Part shown: one piece after another, positions 20,340-29,762 of the stretch
Numbering within the stretch: the stretch's first letter is position 1
How the letters are laid out: each line of letters opens with the position of its first letter
Assembly: GCF_913063425.1 (NCBI RefSeq)
Contig: NZ_CAJXYK010000016.1
Span: 39,836-103,835, forward strand
DNA length: 64,000 nucleotides
Direction of reading: 5' to 3'
Origin: an uncultured Thiohalocapsa sp.
GTDB lineage: Bacteria > Pseudomonadota > Gammaproteobacteria > Chromatiales > Chromatiaceae
Notes under the pieces: model-generated
What the model was told of the DNA's origin: nothing
Seen by the model: only the letters and a program-made list of their open reading frames with translations
Databases searched by the model: none
Made by a program: the position numbers and the translations under genes

Positions 20340-20806
20340 TCCGAGCCCCCCTGTGCCTGATTGAAGAGAAACTGGCCGATCATCCGCTCCAGCACCAGCG
20401 CCGACTGCGTGTGCTCGATTTGATCGCCGTCGCCGAGAAAGTCCGGGCTGCCGCCCGGGTCCAGCGCGACGTACTGCTCGCCCAGCAGGCCCGCCGTGTA
20501 AATGTTGGCGAAGGTGTCGGTGGGCAGCTGATCGTATGCGGCGTCGATGCGCAGCGTCACCACCGCCTGGTAGGCCACTTCGTCGAAGGCGATGGACTCC
20601 ACGCGGCCGAGCCGCACGCCGGCCATGCTCACCGGCGCGCGCACCTTGAGGCTGCCGATGTTATCGAAGCGTGCGATGAGCGCGTAGCCCTCACCGTTGC
20701 CGGCGGCGCTCAGGTTGCTGACCTGCATGGCGAGGAAAAACAGCGCCACGAACCCCGCCGCCATGAAGGCGCCCACCAGTATTTCCGTCGTGCGCGTCGT
20801 GCCCAT
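20336..20806 (-). CDS. mlaD: MCE-domain phospholipid transport subunit MlaD
   Basis: 156 residues. One N-terminal membrane helix (residues ~8-28, EILVGAFMAAGFVALFFLAM) and a single MCE domain: ALIARFDNIGSLKVRAPVSM, AGVRLGRVESI, then YTAGLLGEQYVALDPGG. It forms the hexameric ring on the periplasmic face of MlaE that passes lipid to and from MlaC. 31 nt downstream of mlaE; ATGA overlap with mlaC. Confidence 0.95.
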   Translation of the reverse strand: MGTTRTTEILVGAFMAAGFVALFFLAMQVSNLSAAGNGEGYALIARFDNIGSLKVRAPVSMAGVRLGRVESIAFDEVAYQAVVTLRIDAAYDQLPTDTFANIYTAGLLGEQYVALDPGGSPDFLGDGDQIEHTQSALVLERMIGQFLFNQAQGGSE

Positions 20807-20837
20807 CCGTCAGTCTCCGAACATCGGTATCCCAGCG

Positions 20838-21620
20838 TCAATCCCCGAACATCAGGGCCGTCAGGATGAAGTCGAGCCCCAGCACCGCCAGCGCCGAGTG
20901 CACCACAGAGCGGGTGGTCGCCCGGCTGACTCCGGCGGAGGTGGGCACGGCATCGTACCCCTGAAAGAGCGCGATCCAGCTCACCACCACGCCGAACACC
21001 AGGCTCTTGATGACGCCGTTGACCAGGTCCTCGCGAAAATCGAGCTTGGCCTTCATCTGGCTCCAGAAAGCGCCGTCGTCCACGCCGAGCAGCCCGACAC
21101 CGACGAACCAACCGCCCAGTACGCCCAGCGCGCTGAACATGGCCGCGAGCAGCGGCATACTGATCCAGCCGCCGAAAAAACGCGGGGTCAGCACCCGGCG
21201 CACCGGGTCCACCGCCATCATCTCCAGCGCCGAGAGCTGCTCGGTGGCCTTCATCAGGCCGATCTCGGCGGTGAGCGCGGAGCCGGCGCGGCCGGCCACC
21301 AGCAGTGCTGTCACCACCGGCCCGAGCTCGCGCACCAGCGATGCCGCGACCATGACGCCGAGGCTCTCCTCGGCGCCGAACTGGTTCAGGACGTAGTAGC
21401 CCTGAAGGCCCAGCACCATGCCGACGAAGAGCCCCGACACCGCAATGATCAGCACCGACAGCACGCCGATGTTGTACAGCTGCGCCAGCAGGAGCCGCGG
21501 GCGCGGCAGCAGCGCCGGCACGCCGGCCACGATGCCCGCGAGCAGGAGGTGGGCGCGACCGATCCCCGCGAGCGCCGCGAGGCCGGAGCGCCCGAGCCGC
21601 GCCAGCGCCTCGGTGATCAC
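20838..21620 (-). CDS. mlaE: Phospholipid ABC transporter permease MlaE
   Basis: 260 residues from a GTG at 21620 that overlaps the mlaF stop (GTGA); the longer frame upstream is mlaF antiphase sequence. Five to six inner-membrane helices. Family signatures: [60 protein letters not shown], the coupling-helix motif for MlaF. Part of the lipid asymmetry system. Confidence 0.96.
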   Translation of the reverse strand: MITEALARLGRSGLAALAGIGRAHLLLAGIVAGVPALLPRPRLLLAQLYNIGVLSVLIIAVSGLFVGMVLGLQGYYVLNQFGAEESLGVMVAASLVRELGPVVTALLVAGRAGSALTAEIGLMKATEQLSALEMMAVDPVRRVLTPRFFGGWISMPLLAAMFSALGVLGGWFVGVGLLGVDDGAFWSQMKAKLDFREDLVNGVIKSLVFGVVVSWIALFQGYDAVPTSAGVSRATTRSVVHSALAVLGLDFILTALMFGD

Positions 21621-22510
21621 CGGCGACGGTCCCCGGCGCCGAGCAGGTCCTCGGCGAGCGGCGCAGCCGGATAATGAAAGTGCACCGGGCCGTCCGGGTC
21701 GCCGTCCAGGAACTGGCGCACCCGGGGGTCGGGGTCCGCCGACACCTGCTCCGGCGTACCGCTGCACAGGACCCGGCCCTGGGCGATGACGTAGACCTGA
21801 TCGGCAATGCCCAGGGTCTCCGGCACATCGTGGGAGACGATGATGCTGCTGAGACCGCCGGCGTCGTTGAGCTGATGCACAAGGCTCACCAGCACGCCCA
21901 TGGAGATCGGATCCTGACCGGTGAAGGGCTCGTCGTACATCACCATCATCGGGTCCAGCGCGATGGCACGGGCCAGCGCCACACGCCTCGCCATACCCCC
22001 CGAGAGCTGCGCCGGCAGCAGGTCCGCCGCACCGCGCAGGCCCACCGCTTCGAGCTTCATCAGCACCAGGCGCCGCAGCAGCGAGGGCGGCAGGCGGGCG
22101 TGCTCACGCAGCGGGAATGCGACGTTCTCGAACACCGTCAGGTCGCCCAGCAGCGCGCCGCTTTGGAACAGCATGCCCATGCGCGTGCGCAGCGCATAGA
22201 GCTCGCCGCGGCCGAGGCGATGCACGTTCTGACCATCCACCTCGATGCTGCCCGCCTGCGGTCGGAGCTGGCCGCTGATGAGCTTCAGCAGCGTCGTTTT
22301 GCCGGTGCCGGAGGGGCCCATGATGGCGGTGACCGCACCCCGGGCGATGTCCAGGTCCACGCCGTCGAACACCATCTTGTCGCCACGGGCGAAGCACAGC
22401 CCGCGAATGCGCACCAGCGGAGCGGCACCGCCCTTGTCAATGGGCGGCCGTGCGTCGGGGTTGCGGGTGGCGGACGGCGGGGTGGGTGTGGCGGGGACGC
22501 CGTTCCCCAT
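21617..22510 (-). CDS. mlaF: Phospholipid ABC transporter ATPase MlaF
   Basis: 297 residues from the ATG at 22510 ([20 protein letters not shown]); an ATG 66 nt further upstream is possible. Walker [20 protein letters not shown]-loop [20 protein letters not shown], signature [19 protein letters not shown], Walker [16 protein letters not shown]-terminal extension follows, as in E. coli MlaF where it contacts the partner subunit. Powers the MlaFEDB complex. First gene of the mla-murA-his series; an N-terminal Pro-rich leader of ~30 residues is longer than usual. Confidence 0.95.
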   Translation of the reverse strand: MGNGVPATPTPPSATRNPDARPPIDKGGAAPLVRIRGLCFARGDKMVFDGVDLDIARGAVTAIMGPSGTGKTTLLKLISGQLRPQAGSIEVDGQNVHRLGRGELYALRTRMGMLFQSGALLGDLTVFENVAFPLREHARLPPSLLRRLVLMKLEAVGLRGAADLLPAQLSGGMARRVALARAIALDPMMVMYDEPFTGQDPISMGVLVSLVHQLNDAGGLSSIIVSHDVPETLGIADQVYVIAQGRVLCSGTPEQVSADPDPRVRQFLDGDPDGPVHFHYPAAPLAEDLLGAGDRRR

Positions 22511-22591
22511 GTGCTGGCTCCCGGGCCAATGGCTGGAACAGCCCGGCATTGTCTGGACGGGCCGCATGGGCGTCAAGCGCCGCGCCCGCGC

Positions 22592-23137
22592 TCACGCCGG
22601 CGGCGAGGCGATGTCCACATACCCGAGCAGCTGCTGAAGCTGCCGCCATTGCGCGAGCTGGGTGCTGGTGGGCGCGGACAGGATCACCAGCGTCGCCGAT
22701 GCTGCGGTGGCCCGCTCCCGCAGCCAGCGGGCCGCGGCGCGCAGGTCCCGCGCCAGCTCCGCCGGGCAGCGCAACGCCTGGCCGAAGACCACTGTCTGGT
22801 CAACCGCGGGCGCGATGAGCGCGCCGGATGACGCCGAGTGCCACTCCACCCAGCCGGCGAGCCGGTCACCCAGGGCGGCGACGGCGTCGCTGGAGCCCGC
22901 AGCCGGCCCCGGCCACTCCAGAAAGAAGCGGAACGCGGCGTTGACGTCGCCATGCCAGCTGCGCAGCACCGCCACCGGGACCGGCTGCCAGAGGTCGGCA
23001 GGCAGGTAAACAGCGGGATGCTCGTTGGCGAAATAGCCGAGTCGCCAGTCATCCGGCAGGTCGTCCGGATAGTACGCGGCGGCGTCCGCGAGGTCCTGCC
23101 AGCCGGCGGCTGCGATGGTGACGGCGGGTGCGGACAC
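22592..23137 (-). CDS. DUF72-like protein (tentative)
   Basis: 181 residues if started at the GTG at 23137 (VSAPAVTIAAAGWQDLADAA); an ATG at 23221 would add 28 weakly coding residues. The segments AAYYPDDLPDDWRLGYFANE and AAFRFFLEWPG recall the N-terminal half of DUF72/YecE-type proteins, though it is shorter than full DUF72 (~250). No signal peptide or membrane helix. Divergent from kdsC. It occupies the spot where kdsD often lies between mlaF and kdsC. Function unknown. Confidence 0.6.
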   Translation of the reverse strand: MSAPAVTIAAAGWQDLADAAAYYPDDLPDDWRLGYFANEHPAVYLPADLWQPVPVAVLRSWHGDVNAAFRFFLEWPGPAAGSSDAVAALGDRLAGWVEWHSASSGALIAPAVDQTVVFGQALRCPAELARDLRAAARWLRERATAASATLVILSAPTSTQLAQWRQLQQLLGYVDIASPPA

Positions 23138-23280
23138 GGTAGGGATCGGCGTTGGTCGGACCTGGTGGCGGGCGGGCTGGCACCGGCGGCTGTGCGGCCC
23201 CGGTAACGCGTCGGTGGGCAAGGTGTATGGTACGCTTTTGCGCCGATATCAGGCGAGCTTACCCAATCCGGCCGGCACCG

Positions 23281-23835
23281 ATGCAGGACGTACTAGAACG
23301 CGCGCAGCTGATCCGGGTCGTCATCTTCGATGTGGACGGCGTCCTCACCGACGGCAGCCTCTACCTCGGCGACGACGGTCAGGAGTACAAAGCCTTCAAC
23401 TCCCGCGACGGGCACGGCATGGCCATGCTCCGCGACAGTGGCGTCACGCTGGGCGTCATCACCGGGCGGCGCTCCGAAGTGGTGCGCATTCGCATGCAGA
23501 GCCTCGGCATCGAGCACGTCCACCAGGGCTGCCGCGATAAGCTGCCGACCTTCCTGGCGCTGGCGGGGGAGCTGGGCGTGACCCACCGTGAAGTCGCCTA
23601 CATGGGCGACGATCTGATGGACCTGCCCGTGCTGCGCCAGGTGGGGCTCGCGGTGGCAGTGGCAGATGCGCACCCAGTGGTGCGCGAGCACGCGCACTGG
23701 TGCACGCCGAGCCCCGGCGGGCGCGGCGCCGCCCGGGATCTCTGCGAGCTGATCCTGCGCGCCCAGGGCAAGCTCGAGCCCCTGGTGGCGGCTTACCTCG
23801 CCGCCGGCGCCGATAAGGAGAGCGAGTCCCCATGA
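23281..23835 (+). CDS. kdsC: 3-deoxy-D-manno-octulosonate 8-phosphate phosphatase
   Basis: 184 residues from the ATG at 23281; the longer frame has no family match. HAD-family C0 phosphatase giving KDO for lipopolysaccharide. Catalytic Asp pair in VVIFDVDGVLTDGSLYLGDD, then FNSRDGHGMAMLRDSGV, VITGRRSEVV, and the Mg-binding YMGDDLMDLPVLRQVGL. Its last codons overlap the lptC ATG (ATGA). Starts the kdsC-lptC-lptA-lptB series. Confidence 0.96.
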   Translation: MQDVLERAQLIRVVIFDVDGVLTDGSLYLGDDGQEYKAFNSRDGHGMAMLRDSGVTLGVITGRRSEVVRIRMQSLGIEHVHQGCRDKLPTFLALAGELGVTHREVAYMGDDLMDLPVLRQVGLAVAVADAHPVVREHAHWCTPSPGGRGAARDLCELILRAQGKLEPLVAAYLAAGADKESESP

Positions 23836-24437
23836 CGCTTTCCGCGAGGGAGGTGATGATCGCGCTCCTGCTTGCCGCGGCAGGGCTCGCCGCCTGGTGG
23901 TACCGCGGCGCACAGGCGCCGCCGGCGGCGCCGATGGTGCCGCAGCACGGCCGCCCGGACTATGTGGTGGAGCAGGTGGCGGCCGTGACCATGTCCGAGG
24001 ACGGCATCCCCGCCCGCCGGCTGCGCGCCCCGCAGCTGCGGCGCTACCCGGGCACGACCGGCAGCGAGCTGGACGCCCCGGTGCTGCGGCTGCTGAAGCC
24101 CGGAGAGCCGGACTGGGTGATCCGCGCCGAGCAGGCCTGGGTCTCCGCCGCCGGGGACGAGGTCCTGCTGGAGGGCCGCGTCGCTGCGGACCGCGCGGCC
24201 GCGGCGGATGCGCCGGCCATGCGCATCCTGACCAGCGAGCTGCTGGTGATCGATGCGGCGGACTATGCGGAAACGGACCGCTTCGTCGAGCTTGAGCGGG
24301 GCGAGGACTGGCTCACGGCGGTGGACGGCATGCAGCTGTGGTATGCCGCGCCGATGCGCAGCCGGTTCTTCGGCCGCGTGCGTCAGCGCCTGGCCGTTGC
24401 CGCTGCCGACCAGGCCAGCGGAGCGGGCGCGCCGTGA
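23832..24437 (+). CDS. lptC: LPS export ABC transporter periplasmic protein LptC
   Basis: 201 residues. One N-terminal membrane helix (residues ~8-24) and a periplasmic beta-jellyroll region beginning PDYVVEQVAAVTMSEDGIPA. It binds LPS released by LptBFG and hands it to LptA. Sequence conservation in LptC is low, so position between kdsC and lptA carries much of the assignment. Overlaps kdsC (ATGA) and lptA (TGATG). Confidence 0.92.
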   Translation: MTLSAREVMIALLLAAAGLAAWWYRGAQAPPAAPMVPQHGRPDYVVEQVAAVTMSEDGIPARRLRAPQLRRYPGTTGSELDAPVLRLLKPGEPDWVIRAEQAWVSAAGDEVLLEGRVAADRAAAADAPAMRILTSELLVIDAADYAETDRFVELERGEDWLTAVDGMQLWYAAPMRSRFFGRVRQRLAVAAADQASGAGAP

Positions 24438-25003
24438 TGGGGCTCAGCCGGCACCAAGCAGGGCAGCCGCGACGGCGCTGCGCGATCACGGGCGCCTGCG
24501 CCCCGGCGCTCGTGGCGCTGCTCCTGCTGTCGGCGGCGCCGGCCTGGGCGCTCGACGCCGACAGCGAGCAGCCCATGTTCGTCGAAGCCGACGCCGCGGA
24601 GCTCGACGAGAAGCAGTCCATCAGCCTCTACATCGGCAACGTGGAAGTGCAGCAGGGCAGCATGCGCATCCGCGCCGACGAGGTCCTGGTGCACCACAAG
24701 CCCAACCGGCAGCCGCGCAAGATCATCGCCGTCGGCAATCCGGTGCGCTATCGCCAGCTCCTGGACAACGACCCCGAAGAGGTGCGCGCGCGGGCGCAGC
24801 GCATGGAGTACGAAGCCGACCGCGAGGAGATCACGCTCATCGACGACGCCGAGCTGATTCAGGGCGAGGATCGGTTCGTCAGTGATCGCATCGTCTACAA
24901 CCGCATCACGGACCGGCTCACGGCGGGCAGCAGCGCACGTGGGCGCGAGCGGGTAAAGATCCGCATCGAGCCCGAGTCCGGAGGCAGCGACAGCGGTCAA
25001 TGA
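24437..25003 (+). CDS. lptA: LPS transport periplasmic protein LptA
   Basis: 188 residues from the ATG at 24437, which overlaps the lptC stop by 1 nt. Signal peptide at residues ~17-39 ([15 protein letters not shown]). OstA domain: [40 protein letters not shown], then [20 protein letters not shown]. It polymerises into the LPS bridge across the periplasm. ATGA overlap with lptB. Confidence 0.95.
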   Translation: MGLSRHQAGQPRRRCAITGACAPALVALLLLSAAPAWALDADSEQPMFVEADAAELDEKQSISLYIGNVEVQQGSMRIRADEVLVHHKPNRQPRKIIAVGNPVRYRQLLDNDPEEVRARAQRMEYEADREEITLIDDAELIQGEDRFVSDRIVYNRITDRLTAGSSARGRERVKIRIEPESGGSDSGQ

Positions 25004-25725
25004 CGACTCTGCGTGCCGAGGGCCTGGCCAAGCGCTATCACCGCCGCCGGGTGGTCGACAACGTGAGCCTCGGCGTGGACGCCGGCGGTGTGGTCGGGCT
25101 GCTCGGCCCGAACGGCGCCGGCAAGACCACCAGCTTCTACATGATCGTCGGCCTGGTGCCGGCGGACGCCGGGCGCATCGTGCTGGACGGCGAGGACATC
25201 ACCCTGCGGCCCATGCATGCCCGCGCGCGTCGCGGCCTCACCTACCTGGCGCAGGAGCCCTCGGTGTTCCGCAAGCTCACGGCCCGGGACAACCTGCTGG
25301 CGGTGCTGGAAGCCCGCGGCGATCTCAAGCGCGACGCCCGGCGCGTCCGTTGCGAGCAATTGCTGGATGAGCTCGGCATCGCCCATGTGGCGGACTCCTT
25401 GGCCATGAGCCTCTCCGGCGGCGAGCGTCGGCGCCTGGAAATCGCCCGGGCGCTGGCGGTGGAGCCGAAGGTGATGCTGCTCGACGAGCCCTTCGCCGGC
25501 GTCGATCCCATCGCCGTCGGCGACATCAAGGCCATCATCAGCCACCTGCGCCGGCGCAACATCGGCGTGCTCATCACCGATCACAATGTCCGCGAAACCC
25601 TGGACATCTGTGACCGGGCGTACATCATCAGTGAAGGGACCGTCATCGCCGACGGCACCCCGGACGCCCTCTTGCAGAACGACCGCGTGCGCGCTGTCTA
25701 CCTCGGCGACGATTTCCGCCTTTGA
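25000..25725 (+). CDS. lptB: LPS export ABC transporter ATPase LptB
   Basis: 241 residues. Walker [41 protein letters not shown], signature [20 protein letters not shown], Walker [22 protein letters not shown]-loop [11 protein letters not shown]. Drives LPS extraction with LptFG (not in the window). Last gene of the kdsC-lpt series, 189 nt before rpoN. Confidence 0.97.
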   Translation: MTTLRAEGLAKRYHRRRVVDNVSLGVDAGGVVGLLGPNGAGKTTSFYMIVGLVPADAGRIVLDGEDITLRPMHARARRGLTYLAQEPSVFRKLTARDNLLAVLEARGDLKRDARRVRCEQLLDELGIAHVADSLAMSLSGGERRRLEIARALAVEPKVMLLDEPFAGVDPIAVGDIKAIISHLRRRNIGVLITDHNVRETLDICDRAYIISEGTVIADGTPDALLQNDRVRAVYLGDDFRL

Positions 25726-25800
25726 GCGCGATCGGAGCTTGTTCGAAGCAATTGCCGACGGCTGGCTGCGGCTTGTGCCCAATCCCTGACGGACATCATT

Positions 25801-25835
25801 GCCTGTCCAGGTTGGCGCTGGACGCCCCGACAGGC
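25801..25835 (+). terminator. Hairpin between lptB and rpoN
   Basis: GCCTGTC at 25801-25807 pairs with GACAGGC at 25829-25835; an inner CCAG/CTGG pair is possible. No T-run follows, so it is at best a weak terminator or an mRNA structure. A TAGAAT hexamer at 25865-25870 could be a -10 for rpoN. Confidence 0.4.
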
Positions 25836-25914
25836 CTGAGCCAATATCGGGCGCAGGATTTGGGCTAGAATCGAAACAGCATACAATTCCCGTACCACCC
25901 CATCACAGGGTGCG

Positions 25915-27399
25915 ATGAAACAGACTATTCAACTCCGTCTCGGCCAGCAGCTGACGATGACGCCGCAGCTGCAGCAGGCGATCAAGCTGCTGCAGCTTTC
26001 CACCCTGGACCTTCAGCGCGAGATCCAGGAGGCGCTCGAATCCAACTTGATGCTGGAATCCGCCGACGAGGCCGAAGCCGAGATCGACACCACCGAGCTT
26101 GAGGCGAGTCGCCGGCAGCAGGAAGCGCAGGCAGACGGCGAAGTGCGCCCGGAGCAGGCGTCCATGCCGGAGGACCTCCCGGTGGACAGCTCCTGGAGCG
26201 ACACCTTCGACAGCTACATCGGCAGCAGCTCGGGCGGCACCGGGGCCGGCACCGAGGGCGGCGCGGACCTTGACCCCTTCGCGCAGCACTCGCGCCCGCA
26301 GACGCTGCATGACCACCTGGAGTGGCAGCTGAACCTCTCCCGGCTGCAGCCGCGGGACCGGGTCATCGCCGAGGCGCTGCTCGACGCCATCGACGCCAAC
26401 GGCTACCTGCGCACGGACATCGACGAGCTGGTGGCAGCCATCACTGATCCGGACGCCATCGGCGACGAGGCCGTGGAGCCGGACGAGGTCGAGGCGGTGC
26501 TGCACCGCATCCAGGCCTTCGACCCACCCGGCGTAGGTGCCCGCTCGCTGCGTGAGTGCCTGCTGCTGCAGTTGCGCCATCTGCCCGCGGAGACGCCCTA
26601 CCGGGACGCGGCCATCGGCATCTGCGACAACCACTTCAGCGCCCTCTCGCGCAACGACCTGGACGATCTGCGCCGCCACACCAAGCTGCCGCCGGACGCC
26701 TTGCGCGAGGCATTGGCCCTGATCCGCTCCATGCATCCGCGTCCAGGCTCCCTGGTGGCGGACATCCGCCCGGAGTACGTCATCCCGGACGTGGTGGTGC
26801 AGAAGCGCAACGGTAGCTGGACGGTCGAGCTGAATCCGGAAACAACGCCTAGACTGAGAGTGAACCCGGGCTACCTGAAGCTGATCCGCCGGGCCGACGA
26901 TGGCCCGGACAACACCTGCCTGAAGACGCACCTGCAGGAGGCCCGCTGGTTCATCAAGAGCTTGGCAAGCCGAAACGACACGGTGCTGCGGGTGGCTGCG
27001 AAGATCGTGGAACTGCAGGAAAATTTCTTCGAGTACGGCGAGGAGGCCATGAAGCCCCTGGTGCTGCGCGACGTCGCAGACTCCCTGGAGCTGCACGAGT
27101 CGACGGTGTCGCGGGTGACGACGCAGAAATACATGCACACACCGCGCGGGACCTTCGAGTTCAAGTACTTCTTCTCCAGTCACGTCAACACGGCGTCCGG
27201 CGGCGAATGCTCATCCACGGCCATCCGCGCGTTCATCCGCAAGCTCGTCGCCGCCGAGACGCCGAGCAAGCCGCTCAGCGACAACAAGATCGCCGGTATC
27301 CTGACGGAGCAGGGCATCAACGTTGCGCGGCGCACCGTAGCCAAGTACCGAGAGGCGATGGGCATCCCACCGTCCAACGAGCGCAAGCGCCTGGCATGA
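25915..27399 (+). CDS. rpoN: RNA polymerase sigma-54 factor
   Basis: 494 residues. Region I is Gln/Leu-rich (QLTMTPQLQQAIKLLQLSTL), followed by an acidic region II, a core-binding region from ~130, an HTH near residues 375-395 and the C-terminal RpoN box ARRTVAKYREAMGIPPS that contacts the -24 element. Directs transcription of nitrogen-type and other activator-dependent promoters. Followed by hpf and ptsN, the classic rpoN neighbourhood. Confidence 0.98.
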   Translation: MKQTIQLRLGQQLTMTPQLQQAIKLLQLSTLDLQREIQEALESNLMLESADEAEAEIDTTELEASRRQQEAQADGEVRPEQASMPEDLPVDSSWSDTFDSYIGSSSGGTGAGTEGGADLDPFAQHSRPQTLHDHLEWQLNLSRLQPRDRVIAEALLDAIDANGYLRTDIDELVAAITDPDAIGDEAVEPDEVEAVLHRIQAFDPPGVGARSLRECLLLQLRHLPAETPYRDAAIGICDNHFSALSRNDLDDLRRHTKLPPDALREALALIRSMHPRPGSLVADIRPEYVIPDVVVQKRNGSWTVELNPETTPRLRVNPGYLKLIRRADDGPDNTCLKTHLQEARWFIKSLASRNDTVLRVAAKIVELQENFFEYGEEAMKPLVLRDVADSLELHESTVSRVTTQKYMHTPRGTFEFKYFFSSHVNTASGGECSSTAIRAFIRKLVAAETPSKPLSDNKIAGILTEQGINVARRTVAKYREAMGIPPSNERKRLA

Positions 27400-27616
27400 G
27401 TGCCTCGGGAGCAAGCAGCCGTCAGCATCCACCCGGCAGCGCCGCAGCTGCGCGGGGCGCACTGACTGCTCGGGCGCCCGCCGACGTGGGGCTTGAGTCA
27501 AGCCCGTCAGCGCGGCGGCGGGGCCGGGGCCGGCAGCCCCGGCGGCGCCACAGCGACCAGGGATGGTCGGCCCTCATCCGTTCATGCAACGGCGCCTGTA
27601 ACACTGGAGTGACGCT

Positions 27617-27988
27617 ATGCAAATCAACCTGACCGGCCATCATGTCGATATCACCGAGCCGCTGAAGGACTATGTCGACACCAAGTTCGACCGTCTGGCG
27701 CGGCATTTCGACGATGTGATCAACGTGCATGTCATCCTCAGCGTCGAGAAGCTGCGACAGAAGGCGGAAGCCACCATCCATGTCAACGGTGCCAACGTCT
27801 TCGCCGACGCGGTGCACGAGGACATGTACGCAGCCATCGACGGGTTGATCGACAAGCTCGACCGGCAGGTGATCAAGTACAAGGAGAAACGCCAGAGTCA
27901 CCGCGGCAACAACAACGCCAAGGCTGCCCAGGAGCCGGAGCCCGCCGCAGACCAGGAGCACCCGGCAGACGAGGAGCACCTGGGCTGA
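27617..27988 (+). CDS. hpf: Ribosome hibernation promoting factor (short HPF / YhbH)
   Basis: 123 residues. MQINLTGHHVDITEPLKDYV and VINVHVILSVEKLRQKAEAT match the short HPF fold that binds the 30S decoding region in resting cells. The C-terminal 30 residues (after KEKRQSHRG) are an acidic Glu/Ala/Pro tail not needed for the fold. 217 nt after rpoN; normally co-transcribed with ptsN. Confidence 0.95.
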   Translation: MQINLTGHHVDITEPLKDYVDTKFDRLARHFDDVINVHVILSVEKLRQKAEATIHVNGANVFADAVHEDMYAAIDGLIDKLDRQVIKYKEKRQSHRGNNNAKAAQEPEPAADQEHPADEEHLG

Positions 27989-28238
27989 CGCCATCGCCGG
28001 CAACCGCAAGGCCGCGCCGGCCAACCGCTGCCCCGGCGCCGGCCGCACCGTCGCCGGCGGTGGCGGTGCCGACGCATCGCACCGCAGCGGCGCCGGCGGC
28101 CGACTGCGGCTTCCTGCCGCCGCACGGGGCGCGCCGGTCAGCACCGGGACGACGGACGCACGTCAGAACGTCTATGCTGGATCGCACCAGCATCATCGCG
28201 AACAACCAAACAACGAGCACGCGCGGGGTTCCTGGGCC

Positions 28239-28700
28239 ATGGTGCCTGCCGATCTGATCACGGAGTCGAGACTGCTGAGCCGCTGCGAGGCGGCAAGCAA
28301 GAAGCGCCTGCTTGAGACCCTGGCGGGCCTGCTCGCGGAGGGCGATAACCTGCTCTCGAGCACACACGTCTTCGATCGGCTGTTGGAGCGCGAGCGGCTC
28401 GGCAGCACGGGGCTGGGCCAAGGCGTCGCCCTGCCGCACGCACGTATGCACGGCATCCAGGCGCCCATCGGCGCCTTCGTGCAGCTGCGCGATGGGGTGG
28501 CCTTCGACGCCATCGACGACAAGCCGGTGGACCTCGCCTTCGGGCTGCTGGTGCCGGAGGCCACCGACGAGCAGCACCTGCAATTGCTCGCCACCCTCGC
28601 CGCCGCCTTCGACGATGCCGCCGTGCGCACCGCGCTGCGGGAAGCGGCCGGCAACGCGGCGCTGCTCGGGGTGTTTCGCCAGCGGATCTTCGTCGGCTGA
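28239..28700 (+). CDS. ptsN: PTS IIA-like nitrogen regulatory protein PtsN (EIIA-Ntr)
   Basis: 153 residues. The phosphorylated His is H67 in GLGQGVALPHARMHG. Receives phosphate from the PTS chain and regulates K+ transport, nitrogen and stress responses rather than sugar import. 250 nt after hpf, with a GC-rich non-coding gap. Start chosen as the ATG at 28239; an earlier in-frame start is not needed for family length. Confidence 0.95.
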   Translation: MVPADLITESRLLSRCEAASKKRLLETLAGLLAEGDNLLSSTHVFDRLLERERLGSTGLGQGVALPHARMHGIQAPIGAFVQLRDGVAFDAIDDKPVDLAFGLLVPEATDEQHLQLLATLAAAFDDAAVRTALREAAGNAALLGVFRQRIFVG

Positions 28701-28734
28701 TCGGCATGCGGGGAGCGCAACTGCAACCGCCGGC

Positions 28735-29679
28735 ATGAATCCCGTCCACTCGCTCCAGGGGCTCGTCGAGCACATCGGGCCGCGCCTGAAGCTGCGCTGG
28801 CTGACAGCGCCGCCGGCGCAGAGCTGCCCGCTGCTGCGCGAGCACGGCAAGCAGACGTCGCAGAGCCTGGTGGGCTCGCTCAACTGCATCCACCCGAACC
28901 GCCTCCAGGTGCTCGGCGAGGCCGAGATGCTGCATCTGGCGGACCTGAGCAGGCCCGCCTACGAGGAGACCATCGAACGACTGTTCTCGGCGCGCCCGGC
29001 GGCGGTGATCTTCGGCTCGGACATCACGCCGGACCCGGTGTTCTTCGAGTACGCGGAGCGCACCGGCACACCGCTGCTCGGCTCCTCGGCCCGGGATACG
29101 GAGATCGTCGACCGCCTGCAGTACTTCCTGACTCATGCCCTCGCCGAGCGCACCACGGTGCACGGCGTCCTGCTGGAAGTGCTCGGCCTGGGCGTGCTGC
29201 TCACCGGCGACGCCGGGGTCGGCAAGAGCGAGCTGGCGTTGGAAATGATCGCCCGGGGACACCGGCTCATCGCCGATGACGCCCCGGAGCTCGCGCGCAT
29301 CGCGCCCGAGGTGCTGGAAGGCAGCTGCCCGGCCCTGCTGCGGGACTTCCTGGAAGTGCGCGGTCTCGGTGTGCTGAACGTGCGGGCCATGTTCGGTGAG
29401 GGCGCGGTGCGCCAGCACGAGACACTGAACCTCATCGTGCATATGCGGTCTTTCGACAGCGAGGGGCTCGCGAGTATCGACCGGCTGCGCGGTAGTCTCT
29501 CCACCCGCACCATCCTCGGCGTCGCCGTGCCGGAGATCACGTTGCCGGTGGCGCCCGGACGCAATCTCGCCGTGCTGCTGGAGACCGCCGTGCGCAACCA
29601 GATTCTGCGTATCCGCGGCTATGATGCCGGCGTCGACCTGGAAGACCGCCAGGCACGGGCTATTGCAGGCAGTCGGTGA
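28735..29679 (+). CDS. hprK: HPr kinase/phosphorylase
   Basis: 314 residues from MNPVHSLQGLVEHIGPRLKL. The N-terminal half is the receptor-like domain. The C-terminal half has the catalytic His in TTVHGVLLEV, the P-loop LLTGDAGVGKSELALEMIAR (about residues 156-175), ADDAPELARI and the signature LNVRAMFGEGAVRQHETLNL-type segment. It phosphorylates HPr on Ser46. A HprK in a gammaproteobacterium is limited to some lineages. Its stop overlaps a possible rapZ GTG. Confidence 0.96.
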   Translation: MNPVHSLQGLVEHIGPRLKLRWLTAPPAQSCPLLREHGKQTSQSLVGSLNCIHPNRLQVLGEAEMLHLADLSRPAYEETIERLFSARPAAVIFGSDITPDPVFFEYAERTGTPLLGSSARDTEIVDRLQYFLTHALAERTTVHGVLLEVLGLGVLLTGDAGVGKSELALEMIARGHRLIADDAPELARIAPEVLEGSCPALLRDFLEVRGLGVLNVRAMFGEGAVRQHETLNLIVHMRSFDSEGLASIDRLRGSLSTRTILGVAVPEITLPVAPGRNLAVLLETAVRNQILRIRGYDAGVDLEDRQARAIAGSR

Positions 29680-29762
29680 GCATCGCCTCTGCGCAGCAGC
29701 GCCCACTACCCGGTACGCCCGACTCACCCCAAACAGCCTGCGCCCAGCCTGCCAGCAAGCCC

